A stretch of DNA of 64,000 bases from Gammaproteobacteria bacterium (GTDB taxonomy: Bacteria > Pseudomonadota > Gammaproteobacteria > Steroidobacterales > Rariloculaceae): NCBI GenBank assembly GCA_022819855.1, contig JAJEGN010000008.1, forward strand, positions 1 through 64,000, in the 5' to 3' direction. The notes below the pieces were generated by a model. It was not told where the DNA came from. It saw only the letters and a program-made list of their open reading frames with translations, and searched no databases. Made by a program: the position numbers and the translations under genes. This document shows positions 44,274-52,359 of this stretch, piece by piece (positions within the stretch are counted from its first letter, which is position 1; every line of letters begins with the position of its first letter).

Positions 44274-44672
44274 ATGGGACGTATAGTCGTCGAAGCAACC
44301 ATCGAGAACGCCGCCGATCCCGACAACAGCATCGTTTGCGACGTTTTGGTCGACACAGGCGCAGCCTACCTGACGCTCCCGAACGCGTGGCGGTCCCGTC
44401 TCGGCCCGCTTGAAACCGTCGCCACCGTGGATCTCGAAACCGCCGATCACTCCGTCATCACCGGCGACATTTGCGGGCCCGTCCGCTTGCGGTTCGAATC
44501 CTTCCGCCAGGTGCTGGCGGAGGTTCTCTTCATCGACATGCAGCCTTCCGACGGCAGCCACGAGCCACTGCTCGGCTACATTCCCCTGGAGCAGGCACAG
44601 GCCGCAGTGGATCTTGCCGGGCATCGTCTGACCCGGATTGATCGGGTCGATCTCAAATCCGCGACAGCCTGA
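44274..44672 (+). CDS. Retropepsin-like aspartic protease
   Basis: The 132-residue product has a single DTG active site (VLVDTGAAYLTLP, residues 27-29) near the N terminus. A flap region follows, then a LLGYIPLEQAQ segment that resembles the LLG-x-x-x-L end of retropepsin and clan AA proteases. Like retroviral proteases it would have to dimerise. ATG 44274 is preferred because it starts right before the first strand. The same order (antitoxin, toxin, protease) is preserved in the decayed neighbour copy, suggesting one cassette. Confidence 0.85.
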   Translation: MGRIVVEATIENAADPDNSIVCDVLVDTGAAYLTLPNAWRSRLGPLETVATVDLETADHSVITGDICGPVRLRFESFRQVLAEVLFIDMQPSDGSHEPLLGYIPLEQAQAAVDLAGHRLTRIDRVDLKSATA

Positions 44673-44785
44673 AGAAGAATCGCGTCAAACGAACGCAGTA
44701 ACGGCGGCTGGACAGCCCGTACGGCACTGGAATCGCCACAGCATTCAAACTAGAATTTTCCGCCTGTGCCGCCGGAGCGAATGCG

Positions 44786-45613
44786 ATGCGAAAACTGACT
44801 GACGCGGCAACTCTGCTGTTGGCCGCGGCCCTGTTGCCGGCCACTTCGGCGTTCGCGCAGTTCGATCTTTCAGGCGAATGGTCGCCCCGCTACCACGAGG
44901 ATCAGCCGGAACGCATTCCCGGTCCCGATCTCGTCGAGTTCCACGGCATTCCGATCAACGAAGCCGGCAGACTGCGCGGGCTGAGCTGGAGCCCGTCCCT
45001 GCTCACGCTGCCCGAACACCAGTGCAAACCCCACCCTTCGGATTACGCCCATCGTGGGCCGGGCCAGATGCGCATCTGGAACGAGTACGACAGCGCTTCA
45101 CAGCAACTCGTCGCCATCCATACGCGGCTGCGCTGGCAGGCGCCGGAACGGACGATCTGGATGGACGGCAGGCCGCATCCGCCGGAGTACGCGCCCCACA
45201 CCTGGCAGGGCTTCTCGACGGGCAAGTGGGACGGACAGCGGCTCACCGTCACAACCACGCACCTCAAGCAGGGTTGGTACCGGCGTAACGGGCTCGCGCG
45301 CAGCGACGAGGCCCACGTGACGGAGCAATTCTTCCGCCACGAGAACTACCTGACGCAGATCGTCATCATCGACGACCCGGTGTATCTCGAAGAACCTTTC
45401 GTACGCTCCAACAACTGGGTGCTCGATCCGCGCCAGCAGATCACCCCTTATCTTTGCGACATTGTCGTCGAGGTCGACCGCCCGCAGGGCACCGTTCCCC
45501 ACTACCTGCCCGGACAGAATCCGTTCCTCGAGGAATATGCCACCAAGTACGGGCTGCCGATGGACGGCGTTCTCGGCGGCGCGCACACCATGTACCCGGA
45601 ATTCATCGAATGA
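44786..45613 (+). CDS. Secreted protein of the DGR/WxG paralogue family
   Basis: After a signal peptide (AALLPATSAFAQ) the 275-residue protein begins FDLSGEW. It carries the family core IWMDGRPHPPEYAPHTWQG, STGKWDGQRLTVTTTHLKQG, then DEAHVTEQFFRHENYLTQIV. Relatives in the window are at 34622, 47064 and 49637. Function is unknown; two conserved histidines in the core hint at metal or ligand binding but this is speculative. The next gene overlaps it by 4 bp (ATGA), so the two are translationally coupled. Confidence 0.78.
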   Translation: MRKLTDAATLLLAAALLPATSAFAQFDLSGEWSPRYHEDQPERIPGPDLVEFHGIPINEAGRLRGLSWSPSLLTLPEHQCKPHPSDYAHRGPGQMRIWNEYDSASQQLVAIHTRLRWQAPERTIWMDGRPHPPEYAPHTWQGFSTGKWDGQRLTVTTTHLKQGWYRRNGLARSDEAHVTEQFFRHENYLTQIVIIDDPVYLEEPFVRSNNWVLDPRQQITPYLCDIVVEVDRPQGTVPHYLPGQNPFLEEYATKYGLPMDGVLGGAHTMYPEFIE

Positions 45614-46641
45614 GTGGATCGGCAGTCGCAAGCCCGGGCCAACGAGCGCGACCGCGTGCGAAGCGGTCGATCGGCGCAGCCGGACGCGTCGCGGCATTCG
45701 TCGCGCTCTCGGGGTTTGCCTGCCACGCCATGGCTCAAGGCGGCTTCGGCGACGACGCGCCCGAATTCGGCGTGCAGCCGGTTCAGGGCGACGTGTACAT
45801 GCTTGTCGGGCCGGGCGGCAACGTTACGCTGCAGATCGGTGAGGAAGGCATCCTCGTGGTCGATTCCATGCTTTCCGGCGCGGGCGAGCGCCTGCTCGCA
45901 GTGATACGCGAAATCTCCGACAAACCGATCCGCTTCCTGGTCAATACGCACGCGCATCCCGACCACATCGGCGGCAATGTCGCCATCGCCCAGGCCGGCA
46001 GCAATATCGCCGGCGGTAACGTCGTCGGCACGATCGCGGATGCCGGCGCGCAGGCCAAGGTCGTCGCCCACGAAAACGTGCTGATCGCGATCACCGCCGC
46101 CGACGAGCCGATGCCGTTCGAAGGCTGGCCCACGGACACCTATTTCACCGACCGCAAGGAACTGTTCTTCAACGGCGAGGCGGTGCAGGTGCTTCACCAA
46201 CCGGCCGCGCACACCGACGGCGACAGCATCGTGTTCTTCCGCCGCTCCGACGTGATCGCCACCGGCGACATCTTCCTGACCACGGGCTATCCGTACATCG
46301 ACCGGGCCGCGGGCGGCTCGTTTCAAGGGATCATCGACTCCCTGAATCGCATCCTCGACCTCGCCGTACCGGCCGACCGGCAGGAAGGCGGTACGATGAT
46401 CGTTCCGGGACACGGTCGCCTCTGCGACGAGGCGGACGTGCTCGAATACCGCGACATGCTCACGATCATCAGGGACCGAATCCGCTATTTCGTGGACCAG
46501 GGCATGTCGCTCGAGCAGGTTCGCGCGGCGCGACCGACGCTCGACTACGACGGCCGCTACGGCGCCGATTCGGGTTTCTGGACGACTGACCAGTTCATCG
46601 CGGCGATATACGAGGAATTGAGCGAGACAGCCGGCGAATAG
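45610..46641 (+). CDS. Exported metallo-beta-lactamase-fold hydrolase
   Basis: The ATG at 45610 overlaps the upstream stop. After a long signal region (VALSGFACHAMAQ) come the MBL motifs: FLVNTHAHPDHIGGNVAIAQ with the HxHxDH zinc site, LHQPAAHTDGDSIVFFRRSD, ATGDIFLTTGYPYID and IVPGHGRLCDEAD with the final His. The 343-residue enzyme is of the broad MBL superfamily rather than a clear beta-lactamase. The substrate is unknown, though coupling to the DGR/WxG protein suggests a shared extracytoplasmic role. Confidence 0.9.
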   Translation: MSGSAVASPGQRARPRAKRSIGAAGRVAAFVALSGFACHAMAQGGFGDDAPEFGVQPVQGDVYMLVGPGGNVTLQIGEEGILVVDSMLSGAGERLLAVIREISDKPIRFLVNTHAHPDHIGGNVAIAQAGSNIAGGNVVGTIADAGAQAKVVAHENVLIAITAADEPMPFEGWPTDTYFTDRKELFFNGEAVQVLHQPAAHTDGDSIVFFRRSDVIATGDIFLTTGYPYIDRAAGGSFQGIIDSLNRILDLAVPADRQEGGTMIVPGHGRLCDEADVLEYRDMLTIIRDRIRYFVDQGMSLEQVRAARPTLDYDGRYGADSGFWTTDQFIAAIYEELSETAGE

Positions 46642-46669
46642 CTCCTTGACCGTAATTGAGGTTTAGATC

Positions 46670-47056
46670 ATGAAAAAAGTACTTCTACTGACAGCGATCT
46701 GTGGCGCACTGACGCTCGGAGCGTCGGCCACCGCGCATCATTCGTTTGCGGCGACCTACCTGATCAACGACGAAATGACCGTCGAAGGCACGCTCGTGGC
46801 GTTTCTGTACCGCAATCCGCACGCGTTCCTGCACCTGAACGTGACGGATGAGGGCGGGGACACGGTGCGCTGGGCCGTCGAGTGGGGCGGTGCGACTTCG
46901 CTGACGGGCGAGAATGTCACGCGCGACACGCTGAAACCCGGCGATCATGTCGTCATCGTGGGCAACCCGGGCCGCGACCCGCAGGATCACCGCTTGCGCC
47001 TGCGCAGCATCGAGCGAACGTCCGACGGCTGGTCGTGGAGCGGAGACTTCGACTGA
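46670..47056 (+). CDS. DUF6152-type small secreted protein
   Basis: The 128-residue product has a signal peptide (LGASATAHHSF...) whose processed end would be HHSFAATYLINDEMTVEGTL. The family hallmarks are the HHSF start, RNPHAFLHLNVTDEGG, WAVEWGG, LKPGDHVVIVGNPGRDP and LRLRSI. The fold looks like a small OB/beta barrel. It lies 28 bp after the MBL gene and 7 bp before its partner at 47064, so all four genes 44786-47798 look like one operon. Function is unknown. Confidence 0.82.
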   Translation: MKKVLLLTAICGALTLGASATAHHSFAATYLINDEMTVEGTLVAFLYRNPHAFLHLNVTDEGGDTVRWAVEWGGATSLTGENVTRDTLKPGDHVVIVGNPGRDPQDHRLRLRSIERTSDGWSWSGDFD

Positions 47057-47063
47057 GCGAACG

Positions 47064-47798
47064 ATGACACGCGCAATCGCACTATCGTTCGCGGCCGCCG
47101 CGCTGCTTGCCGTGCCGTTGGCCAACGCCCAGGACGACGCGACAGCCCGAAGCGAGGCGCGGGCGGACCTCACGGGATACTGGACGGCGGTGGTCACCGA
47201 GGACTGGCGCTGGCGCATGGTCACCCCGCCGAAGGGCGACTACGCGAGCCTGCCGCTCAATGACAACGGGCGGCGCGTCGCCGACGCCTGGGACCCGGAC
47301 GAAGGCGGCAATTCCTGCAAAGCCTACGGCGCCGCGAGCGTCATGCGCATGCCGCTTCGAGTGCGCATCTCCTGGGAAGACGACAACACGCTGCGCATCG
47401 ATACCGACCACGGCATGCAGACGCGGCTCCTGCGTTTCGGGGCGCCGCCGGAACCTGAGTCCGCCGATCCCACGCCGCAGGGCTATTCCCGGGCAAGCTG
47501 GGGCGGGACGGATATCGGTTTCGACCGCATCGAGCGCCGCATGGACGATGTCAGTTCCACACTCAAGGTGATCACCACGCACCTGAGCCCGGGCTACTTG
47601 CGTACCAACGGCGTGCCGTACGGCGAACAAACCGTAATGACCGAATTCTTCGACCGGCACGCAGCGTACGGCGAGGAATGGTTCACCGTGACGACCATCG
47701 TTTCCGACCCCGAACACCTGGGCCAGGAATACATCACGAGTTCCGATTTCAAGCGCCTGCCCGACGACTCGTCCTGGAACCCTACGCCCTGCGACTGA
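47064..47798 (+). CDS. Secreted partner protein of DUF6152 (DGR/WxG family)
   Basis: The 244-residue product starts with a signal peptide (AAALLAVPLANAQ). It continues with ADLTGYWTAVVTEDWRWRM, LNDNGRRVADAWDPDEGGNS, the MRMPLRVRISWEDDNTLRI block and VITTHLSPGYLRTNGVPYGE, similar in order to the proteins at 44786 and 49637. It follows the DUF6152 gene by 7 bp. Function is unknown. A copy of the hairpin repeat begins 13 bp after its stop. Confidence 0.76.
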   Translation: MTRAIALSFAAAALLAVPLANAQDDATARSEARADLTGYWTAVVTEDWRWRMVTPPKGDYASLPLNDNGRRVADAWDPDEGGNSCKAYGAASVMRMPLRVRISWEDDNTLRIDTDHGMQTRLLRFGAPPEPESADPTPQGYSRASWGGTDIGFDRIERRMDDVSSTLKVITTHLSPGYLRTNGVPYGEQTVMTEFFDRHAAYGEEWFTVTTIVSDPEHLGQEYITSSDFKRLPDDSSWNPTPCD

Positions 47799-47810
47799 GT
47801 GCGGGGGTGC

Positions 47811-47920
47811 GGGGAGTCGTACTACCGGTCGCTTGAGACACGCGGTAGATACATCCCTGTACGCTCCGCGCGCGCATCCCTGCGCGCGAGGGTCTCAAGC
47901 GACCGGTAGTACGATTCCCC
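47811..47920. repeat. 110-bp hairpin repeat, copy C
   Basis: GGGGAGTCG to GATTCCCC, 110 bp. The 22-bp arms CGTACTACCGGTCGCTTGAGAC (first arm) and their exact complement enclose the same GC-rich core as copies A and B, again with the inner GCGCGCATCCCTGCGCGC hairpin. It sits between the convergent ends of the DUF6152-partner gene and metF, where it could also act as a terminator. Confidence 0.92.
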
Positions 47921-47972
47921 TTGTGTTTGAGGGAGTGAAGAGGATGTGGGTGCGCACGCGGGCCTTGCGGCC

Positions 47973-48863
47973 TCAGAGCGCCTCAAGCACCTGCACGATA
48001 GCGTCGGTACCCTGAGCCGGCGCCATGATGTGCGCGCCGGCGACTCCGTCGATTTCGCGCAGCCCCCGGATGAGTTCGATACAGATGCGCCGCCCTTCGG
48101 CACGGGCGTCGTCGGCGCCTTCCAGTCGAGCGATGGTTTCGTCGGGAACGTGAACGCCGAACAGGTTGTTGTTCATCCAGATCGCCGACTTCGCCGACCG
48201 GATCGGTCCGACGCCGACGATCACGCCGACGCGGTCCGTGATGCCGTCCTCCCGCAGGCGGCCGATGTACCCGCGCGCCACGTCGAGGTCGAAGCAGAAC
48301 TGCGTCTGGACGAAGCCCGCGCCCGCGTCGGCCTTGCCCAGCATCCACTTCGACTCCCACTTTTCGTCCGGCATCCGCGGGACGTCGGCGCCGCCGATGA
48401 AGAACTCCGGCGGCGGGTCGATCTTGCGCCCCGAAGGTAGCTGGCCGGTATCGCGCATGTCGCGGGCGAGCATCATGAGTTCGGTGGACTTGAGGTCGAA
48501 CACGGGCTTCGCGTCGGGTTGATCGCCGCCGCCCGGATCGTCACCGTGCAACACCAGCATGTTGTGCACGCCCTGGGCGGATGCGCCGAGCAGGTCTCCC
48601 GCGAGCGCGATGCGGTTGCGGTCCCGGCAGGTGACCTGCAGGATCGGCTCGACACCGTTCTGTACGAGCAGCGCCGTCGCCGCGAAACTGCTCATGGCCG
48701 TTCTGCCCGCGGCCGCATCGGTGATGTTGATCGCGTTGACCGCGCCACGCAGTTGCGCCGCCTCCTCGAGCAGACTCGCCCCGCTGCCCGACAGCGGCGG
48801 CACGATTTCCGCGGTGATAACGAACTCCTTGTTGGCGATACTGTCCTGCAGTCTTGTCGTCAT
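47973..48863 (-). CDS. metF: Methylenetetrahydrofolate reductase
   Basis: The 296-residue TIM-barrel protein has EFVITAEIVPPLSGSGASLL with Glu in the expected position, NAINITDAAAGRTAMSS, PILQVTCRDRNRIALAGDLL, NMLVLHGDDPGGGDQP, AGAGFVQTQFCFDLDVARGY and IIVGVGP-type VIVGVGPIRSAKSAIWM segments of MTHFR. It reduces methylene-THF to methyl-THF for methionine synthesis or the reverse in C1 catabolism. The sequence is closer to the short bacterial MTHFR-like group than to E. coli MetF, so the electron donor is uncertain. Confidence 0.87.
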   Translation of the reverse strand: MTTRLQDSIANKEFVITAEIVPPLSGSGASLLEEAAQLRGAVNAINITDAAAGRTAMSSFAATALLVQNGVEPILQVTCRDRNRIALAGDLLGASAQGVHNMLVLHGDDPGGGDQPDAKPVFDLKSTELMMLARDMRDTGQLPSGRKIDPPPEFFIGGADVPRMPDEKWESKWMLGKADAGAGFVQTQFCFDLDVARGYIGRLREDGITDRVGVIVGVGPIRSAKSAIWMNNNLFGVHVPDETIARLEGADDARAEGRRICIELIRGLREIDGVAGAHIMAPAQGTDAIVQVLEAL

Positions 48864-49052
48864 GTCTGGTCGTGTCCCTGTATGTACTGGCCGAAAGAAA
48901 GAGTTGCTTTGGGCATTCTTGCGCGTCAGCGCCGGTTAGAGTCGGGAACTGCAAAGGCGTGCGCAAGGCATGCGCAAACGGCCGCCGCGCCCGTGCTCCA
49001 AAGCTGATCCCGGGGCTGCGCCGAATCGGGCGACGAGGCGTTCAGGCTCGCG

Positions 49053-49463
49053 TCACTGCTGCTGCGTTGTCGTGTCGAATGACGACCCGGCAAACACCTC
49101 CCTGCCGTCGCTGAGCGTGACCGTCCGCGCGTTCGCAACGTTATCTTCCGTCTTCGAACGGAATCCCTCGACAGTAACGACGGTGCCCGGCGCCAGCGAA
49201 TCCCTGCGCCAGCCGAGCCGCATCAGACCGTTCGGGGGACCGAGCTCGAGATCCCAGTGCACGACTTCGCCGTTCTCGTCCGGCGCGTCGATATAGAGCC
49301 GCGCGTGCGGATTCGTCCATTCGAGCCGGGTTACCGTGCCCGTTATCGTGACCGGCAGGTCGCGGTCGTATTCGGCGAAAAAGGAATGGTGCGGCAGTGC
49401 CGCTGCGCCAGCCAGAATCGACCCGCAACCGATCACCGTCGCGATCGAAATTCGAACGTTCAT
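49053..49463 (-). CDS. DUF6152-type small secreted protein
   Basis: The 136-residue product is a second family member. A signal peptide ends before LPHHSFFAEYDRDLPVTITG, followed by LEWTNPHARLYIDAPDENGE, WDLELGPPNGLMRLGW, LAPGTVVTVEGFRSK and VTLSDGREVFAGSS. The ATG has an AAGGAGAGG ribosome-binding site. It is divergent from its partner-type gene at 49637, unlike the co-directional pair 46670/47064. Function is unknown. Confidence 0.84.
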   Translation of the reverse strand: MNVRISIATVIGCGSILAGAAALPHHSFFAEYDRDLPVTITGTVTRLEWTNPHARLYIDAPDENGEVVHWDLELGPPNGLMRLGWRRDSLAPGTVVTVEGFRSKTEDNVANARTVTLSDGREVFAGSSFDTTTQQQ

Positions 49464-49636
49464 CGGGCCTCTCCTTGACAGGCGTGCGAAACGCTATGAT
49501 AAGTGCGGCTCGTCGCATCTGTCATGGCCGCGCACGGTCGCCGTTGAGGCGTGTCCGCGAGCGCGTCGAAAGAATTCGCTTTTCACGCCGCCGGGATTGC
49601 GTCTGACAGGCGCATCCGCTGGCACGGAGGAAGGAA

Positions 49637-50476
49637 GTGTCCCGTCTCGCACTCAACATCGAACCCGGAGCAGCGGTGCTGGCCGCAGCGCTGCTCGCGG
49701 CGGCTTCGCTCGCAACCTCCTCGGCCGCGGCGCAGTGGCCCAACTACCCGACGCCCGATGTCCCGCGAACGGCCGACGGCGAAGTCGACCTCGACGCGCC
49801 GACGCCGCGAACCGCCGACGGCCGCCCGGACCTGACGGGACTGTGGCGAGGCGCGAGGCGTGCGTCACCGGACGGGGACGCACTCGCACCGCCGCCGGAC
49901 AGCCCTCCAATAGCGGGCTTCCGCGACGTTGGCGCCAATATGGAAGGCGGCCTGCCCTTCCAGCCCTGGGCCCGCGATCTGCGCGACGAGCGAGAGGCCG
50001 CAGGCAGCGCGGATAATCCCGAAGCGCACTGCCTGCCGATGGGCAACATGCAGTTTCATACCCAGGGGGCGCCGCGCAAGTTCGTGCAGACGCCCGGCCT
50101 GATCGTCGTCCTCTACGAAGCCAGCATGGGCATGCGCCAGATCTTCACCGACGGGCGGCCGTCGCCCGACAACGATCCGCAACCGTGGTGGTACGGCTAC
50201 TCGACGGGGCGCTGGGACGGCGACGAACTCGTCGTCGTGACGACCCATTTCCGGGACGGCGGGTGGCTCGACATCATCGGCAGCCCGCGCACGGACGCAG
50301 CGACCGTTACGGAGCGGTTCAGGCGGCCGAGCTACGGACGGATGGAAATCGACATCACCGTTGACGACCCAGGAGCCTACACCGAGCCGTGGACCGTGCG
50401 CGTGAACCAGGAAATCATGGTCGACGAAGACCTGATCGAATTCATCTGCCTCGAAAACCAGCGATTCGGGCTGTAA
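49637..50476 (+). CDS. Secreted partner protein of DUF6152 (DGR/WxG family)
   Basis: A GTG start at 49637 is preceded by GGAGGAAGGAA. After a signal peptide (AAASLATSSAAAQ) the 279-residue protein has TPRTADGRPDLTGLWRG, EAHCLPMGNMQFHTQG, the core IFTDGRPSPDNDPQPWWYG, STGRWDGDELVVVTTHFRDG and TDAATVTERFRRPSYGRMEI, and an ITVDDPGAYTEPWTVRVNQE tail. It is the clearest member of the four-gene family. Function is unknown. Confidence 0.84.
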   Translation: MSRLALNIEPGAAVLAAALLAAASLATSSAAAQWPNYPTPDVPRTADGEVDLDAPTPRTADGRPDLTGLWRGARRASPDGDALAPPPDSPPIAGFRDVGANMEGGLPFQPWARDLRDEREAAGSADNPEAHCLPMGNMQFHTQGAPRKFVQTPGLIVVLYEASMGMRQIFTDGRPSPDNDPQPWWYGYSTGRWDGDELVVVTTHFRDGGWLDIIGSPRTDAATVTERFRRPSYGRMEIDITVDDPGAYTEPWTVRVNQEIMVDEDLIEFICLENQRFGL

Positions 50477-50544
50477 GGGCGGCGCAGGCAAGGCATGATC
50501 GTCCGCTGCACGATCGCGTTTCAGGGGATTCAGGAGTATCGAAC

Positions 50545-51537
50545 ATGGGTGTGATGATCGACGGCAGGTGGACGACGGACGAGGAAGCCTCGGCGCTGAA
50601 GTTTGCCGACGGGCGCTGGCAGCGCGACGTATCGGTCATTCGTCACTGGATCACGGCCGACGGTTCGCCCGGCCCGACCGGCGATGGCGGCTTCGCGGCC
50701 GAGGCCGGCCGCTATCACCTGTTCGTCGCTTATGGCTGTCCTTGGGCCCACCGGACGCTGATCTTCCGGGTGCTCAAGAACCTCGAGGACATGATTTCGG
50801 TCTCGATCGCGCTGCCGCGCCGCAGCGACCAGGGCTGGATCTTCGACTCCGAAGGCGAATACAGCGATCCCTGCCTCGGCAAGCATGCGCTCTGGGAGGT
50901 CTACGCCGAAGGCCACTCCGGATACACGGGACGCGTAACCGTGCCGGTGCTCTACGACAAGAAGACGCAGCGCATCGTCAACAACGAATCAGCCGACATC
51001 ATCCGCATGCTCAACTCCGCCTTCGACGGGGCCGGCGCGAACGACCGCGACTTCTATCCCGAGGCGAACCGGCCCGAAATCGACACGCTCAACGAACGCA
51101 TTTACGCCAATCTCAACAACGGAGTCTACCGGGCCGGATTCGCGCGCACCCAGGACGCCTACGAGGAAGCGTTCGACCAGGTGTTCGAGACGCTCGATTT
51201 CCTCGAGGATCGTCTCGGCCGACAACGGTATCTCTGCGGTGACCGGCAGACGGAAGCGGACTGGCGCCTGTTCCCGACGCTCGCGCGATTCGACGTCGCG
51301 TACCACTACGCGTTCAAGTGCAACCTGAGGCGCCTCATGGACTATCCGAACCTCTGGCCCTATACGCGCGACCTGTACCAGTCACCGGGCATCTCGCGGA
51401 CCGTGAAGCCCGACCTCTACAAGCACGGCTACTTCTCGATCAGCGAGCTGCGCAATCCGCTCGGCATCGTGCCCAAGGGCCCGATCGTCGATTTCACGAC
51501 CGCGCACGACCGCGAGCTGCTTGGCGCGGCCGCCTGA
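50545..51537 (+). CDS. Glutathionyl-hydroquinone reductase (Xi-class GST, YqjG-like)
   Basis: The 330-residue product has the Xi-class active site FVAYGCPWAHRTLIFRVLKN (Cys-Pro-Trp-Ala). Other hallmarks are GRVTVPVLYDKKTQRIVNNE, SADIIRMLNSAFD, ERIYANLNNGVYRAGFARTQ, YLCGDRQTEADWRLFPTLAR, NLWPYTRDLYQSPGI and IVPKGPIVDF. These enzymes reduce glutathionyl-hydroquinones, often in aromatic or quinone detoxification. Cytoplasmic. AGGAG lies ten bases before the ATG. It fits the aromatic-degradation theme of the window. Confidence 0.94.
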   Translation: MGVMIDGRWTTDEEASALKFADGRWQRDVSVIRHWITADGSPGPTGDGGFAAEAGRYHLFVAYGCPWAHRTLIFRVLKNLEDMISVSIALPRRSDQGWIFDSEGEYSDPCLGKHALWEVYAEGHSGYTGRVTVPVLYDKKTQRIVNNESADIIRMLNSAFDGAGANDRDFYPEANRPEIDTLNERIYANLNNGVYRAGFARTQDAYEEAFDQVFETLDFLEDRLGRQRYLCGDRQTEADWRLFPTLARFDVAYHYAFKCNLRRLMDYPNLWPYTRDLYQSPGISRTVKPDLYKHGYFSISELRNPLGIVPKGPIVDFTTAHDRELLGAAA

Positions 51538-51619
51538 TCCTGCGCTCGTTTGCGTGTAACGAAGCGGGCTACGATAATGCCCGCCTTGGCGGGCCATACA
51601 GACAGAAGCGGGAAGACAG

Positions 51620-52186
51620 ATGAAACGACTGAGTCACATTAGCGCACTGTTGATCGCCGCGGCGGCGTTCAGCTACGCGGGCACCGCGCTCGCGGCCGAC
51701 TGGAGCGTCGACAAGGCAACGAGCACCTTGTCGTTCGTGGGCGTCCAGCAAGGCACGAAGTTCACGGGCCGGTTCGGGACCTTCGACGCGGCGATCAGCT
51801 TCGATCCCGCCGCACCCGAAGGCGGCAGCGTCGTCGGTACCGTACAGACCGACAGCGTCAACACGCGCGACCACGATCGAGACGCGGCGCTCATCGACGG
51901 CGACTGGTTCGACAGCCGTCAATATCCGGAAGCAAGCTTCGAGTCGGAGAGCATCGTGGCGCTCGATGACGGCACGTTCGATGCGGTCGGCCAGCTCACC
52001 CTCAGGGGCAACACCCGACCCCTGACTCTGCACTTCAGCTTCACCGACGCCGGCGACGGCACGGCGAAATTCGCGGGCGAATTCTCGATCAACCGTTTCC
52101 ACTACGGTGTCGGCGCGGGCTGGAACGACACGAGCTGGGTCGGCGAAGACGTCGACATCTCGATCAACCTGAACCTCACGCAATAA
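51620..52186 (+). CDS. YceI-family periplasmic lipid-binding protein
   Basis: The 188-residue product has a signal peptide (FSYAGTALAAD). The YceI lipocalin-like barrel follows: WSVDKATSTLSFVGVQQGTK, GRFGTFDAAISFDPAAPEGG, DSVNTRDHDRDAALIDGDWF, YPEASFESESIV, LRGNTRPLTLHF and FSINRFHYGVG. YceI proteins bind isoprenoid-like lipids in the periplasm. The gene is 82 bp downstream of the GST gene, and its own promoter cannot be excluded. Confidence 0.94.
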   Translation: MKRLSHISALLIAAAAFSYAGTALAADWSVDKATSTLSFVGVQQGTKFTGRFGTFDAAISFDPAAPEGGSVVGTVQTDSVNTRDHDRDAALIDGDWFDSRQYPEASFESESIVALDDGTFDAVGQLTLRGNTRPLTLHFSFTDAGDGTAKFAGEFSINRFHYGVGAGWNDTSWVGEDVDISINLNLTQ

Positions 52187-52359
52187 GGCGCTGGAGCGCC
52201 GCCAGCGGACAGCCCGGCCGAATCGCCGACGGGTGGCGCGGGCGGCGCCCGACGTGCGATGGCCTGCGGCGGGTGACCCACAGGACGCGTCCCATCTGAA
52301 GGCGGTGCTGCTTCCCGCCGCGGACCGCCGAACGCGCGCCGGTCAGGCGCCGATACCCG

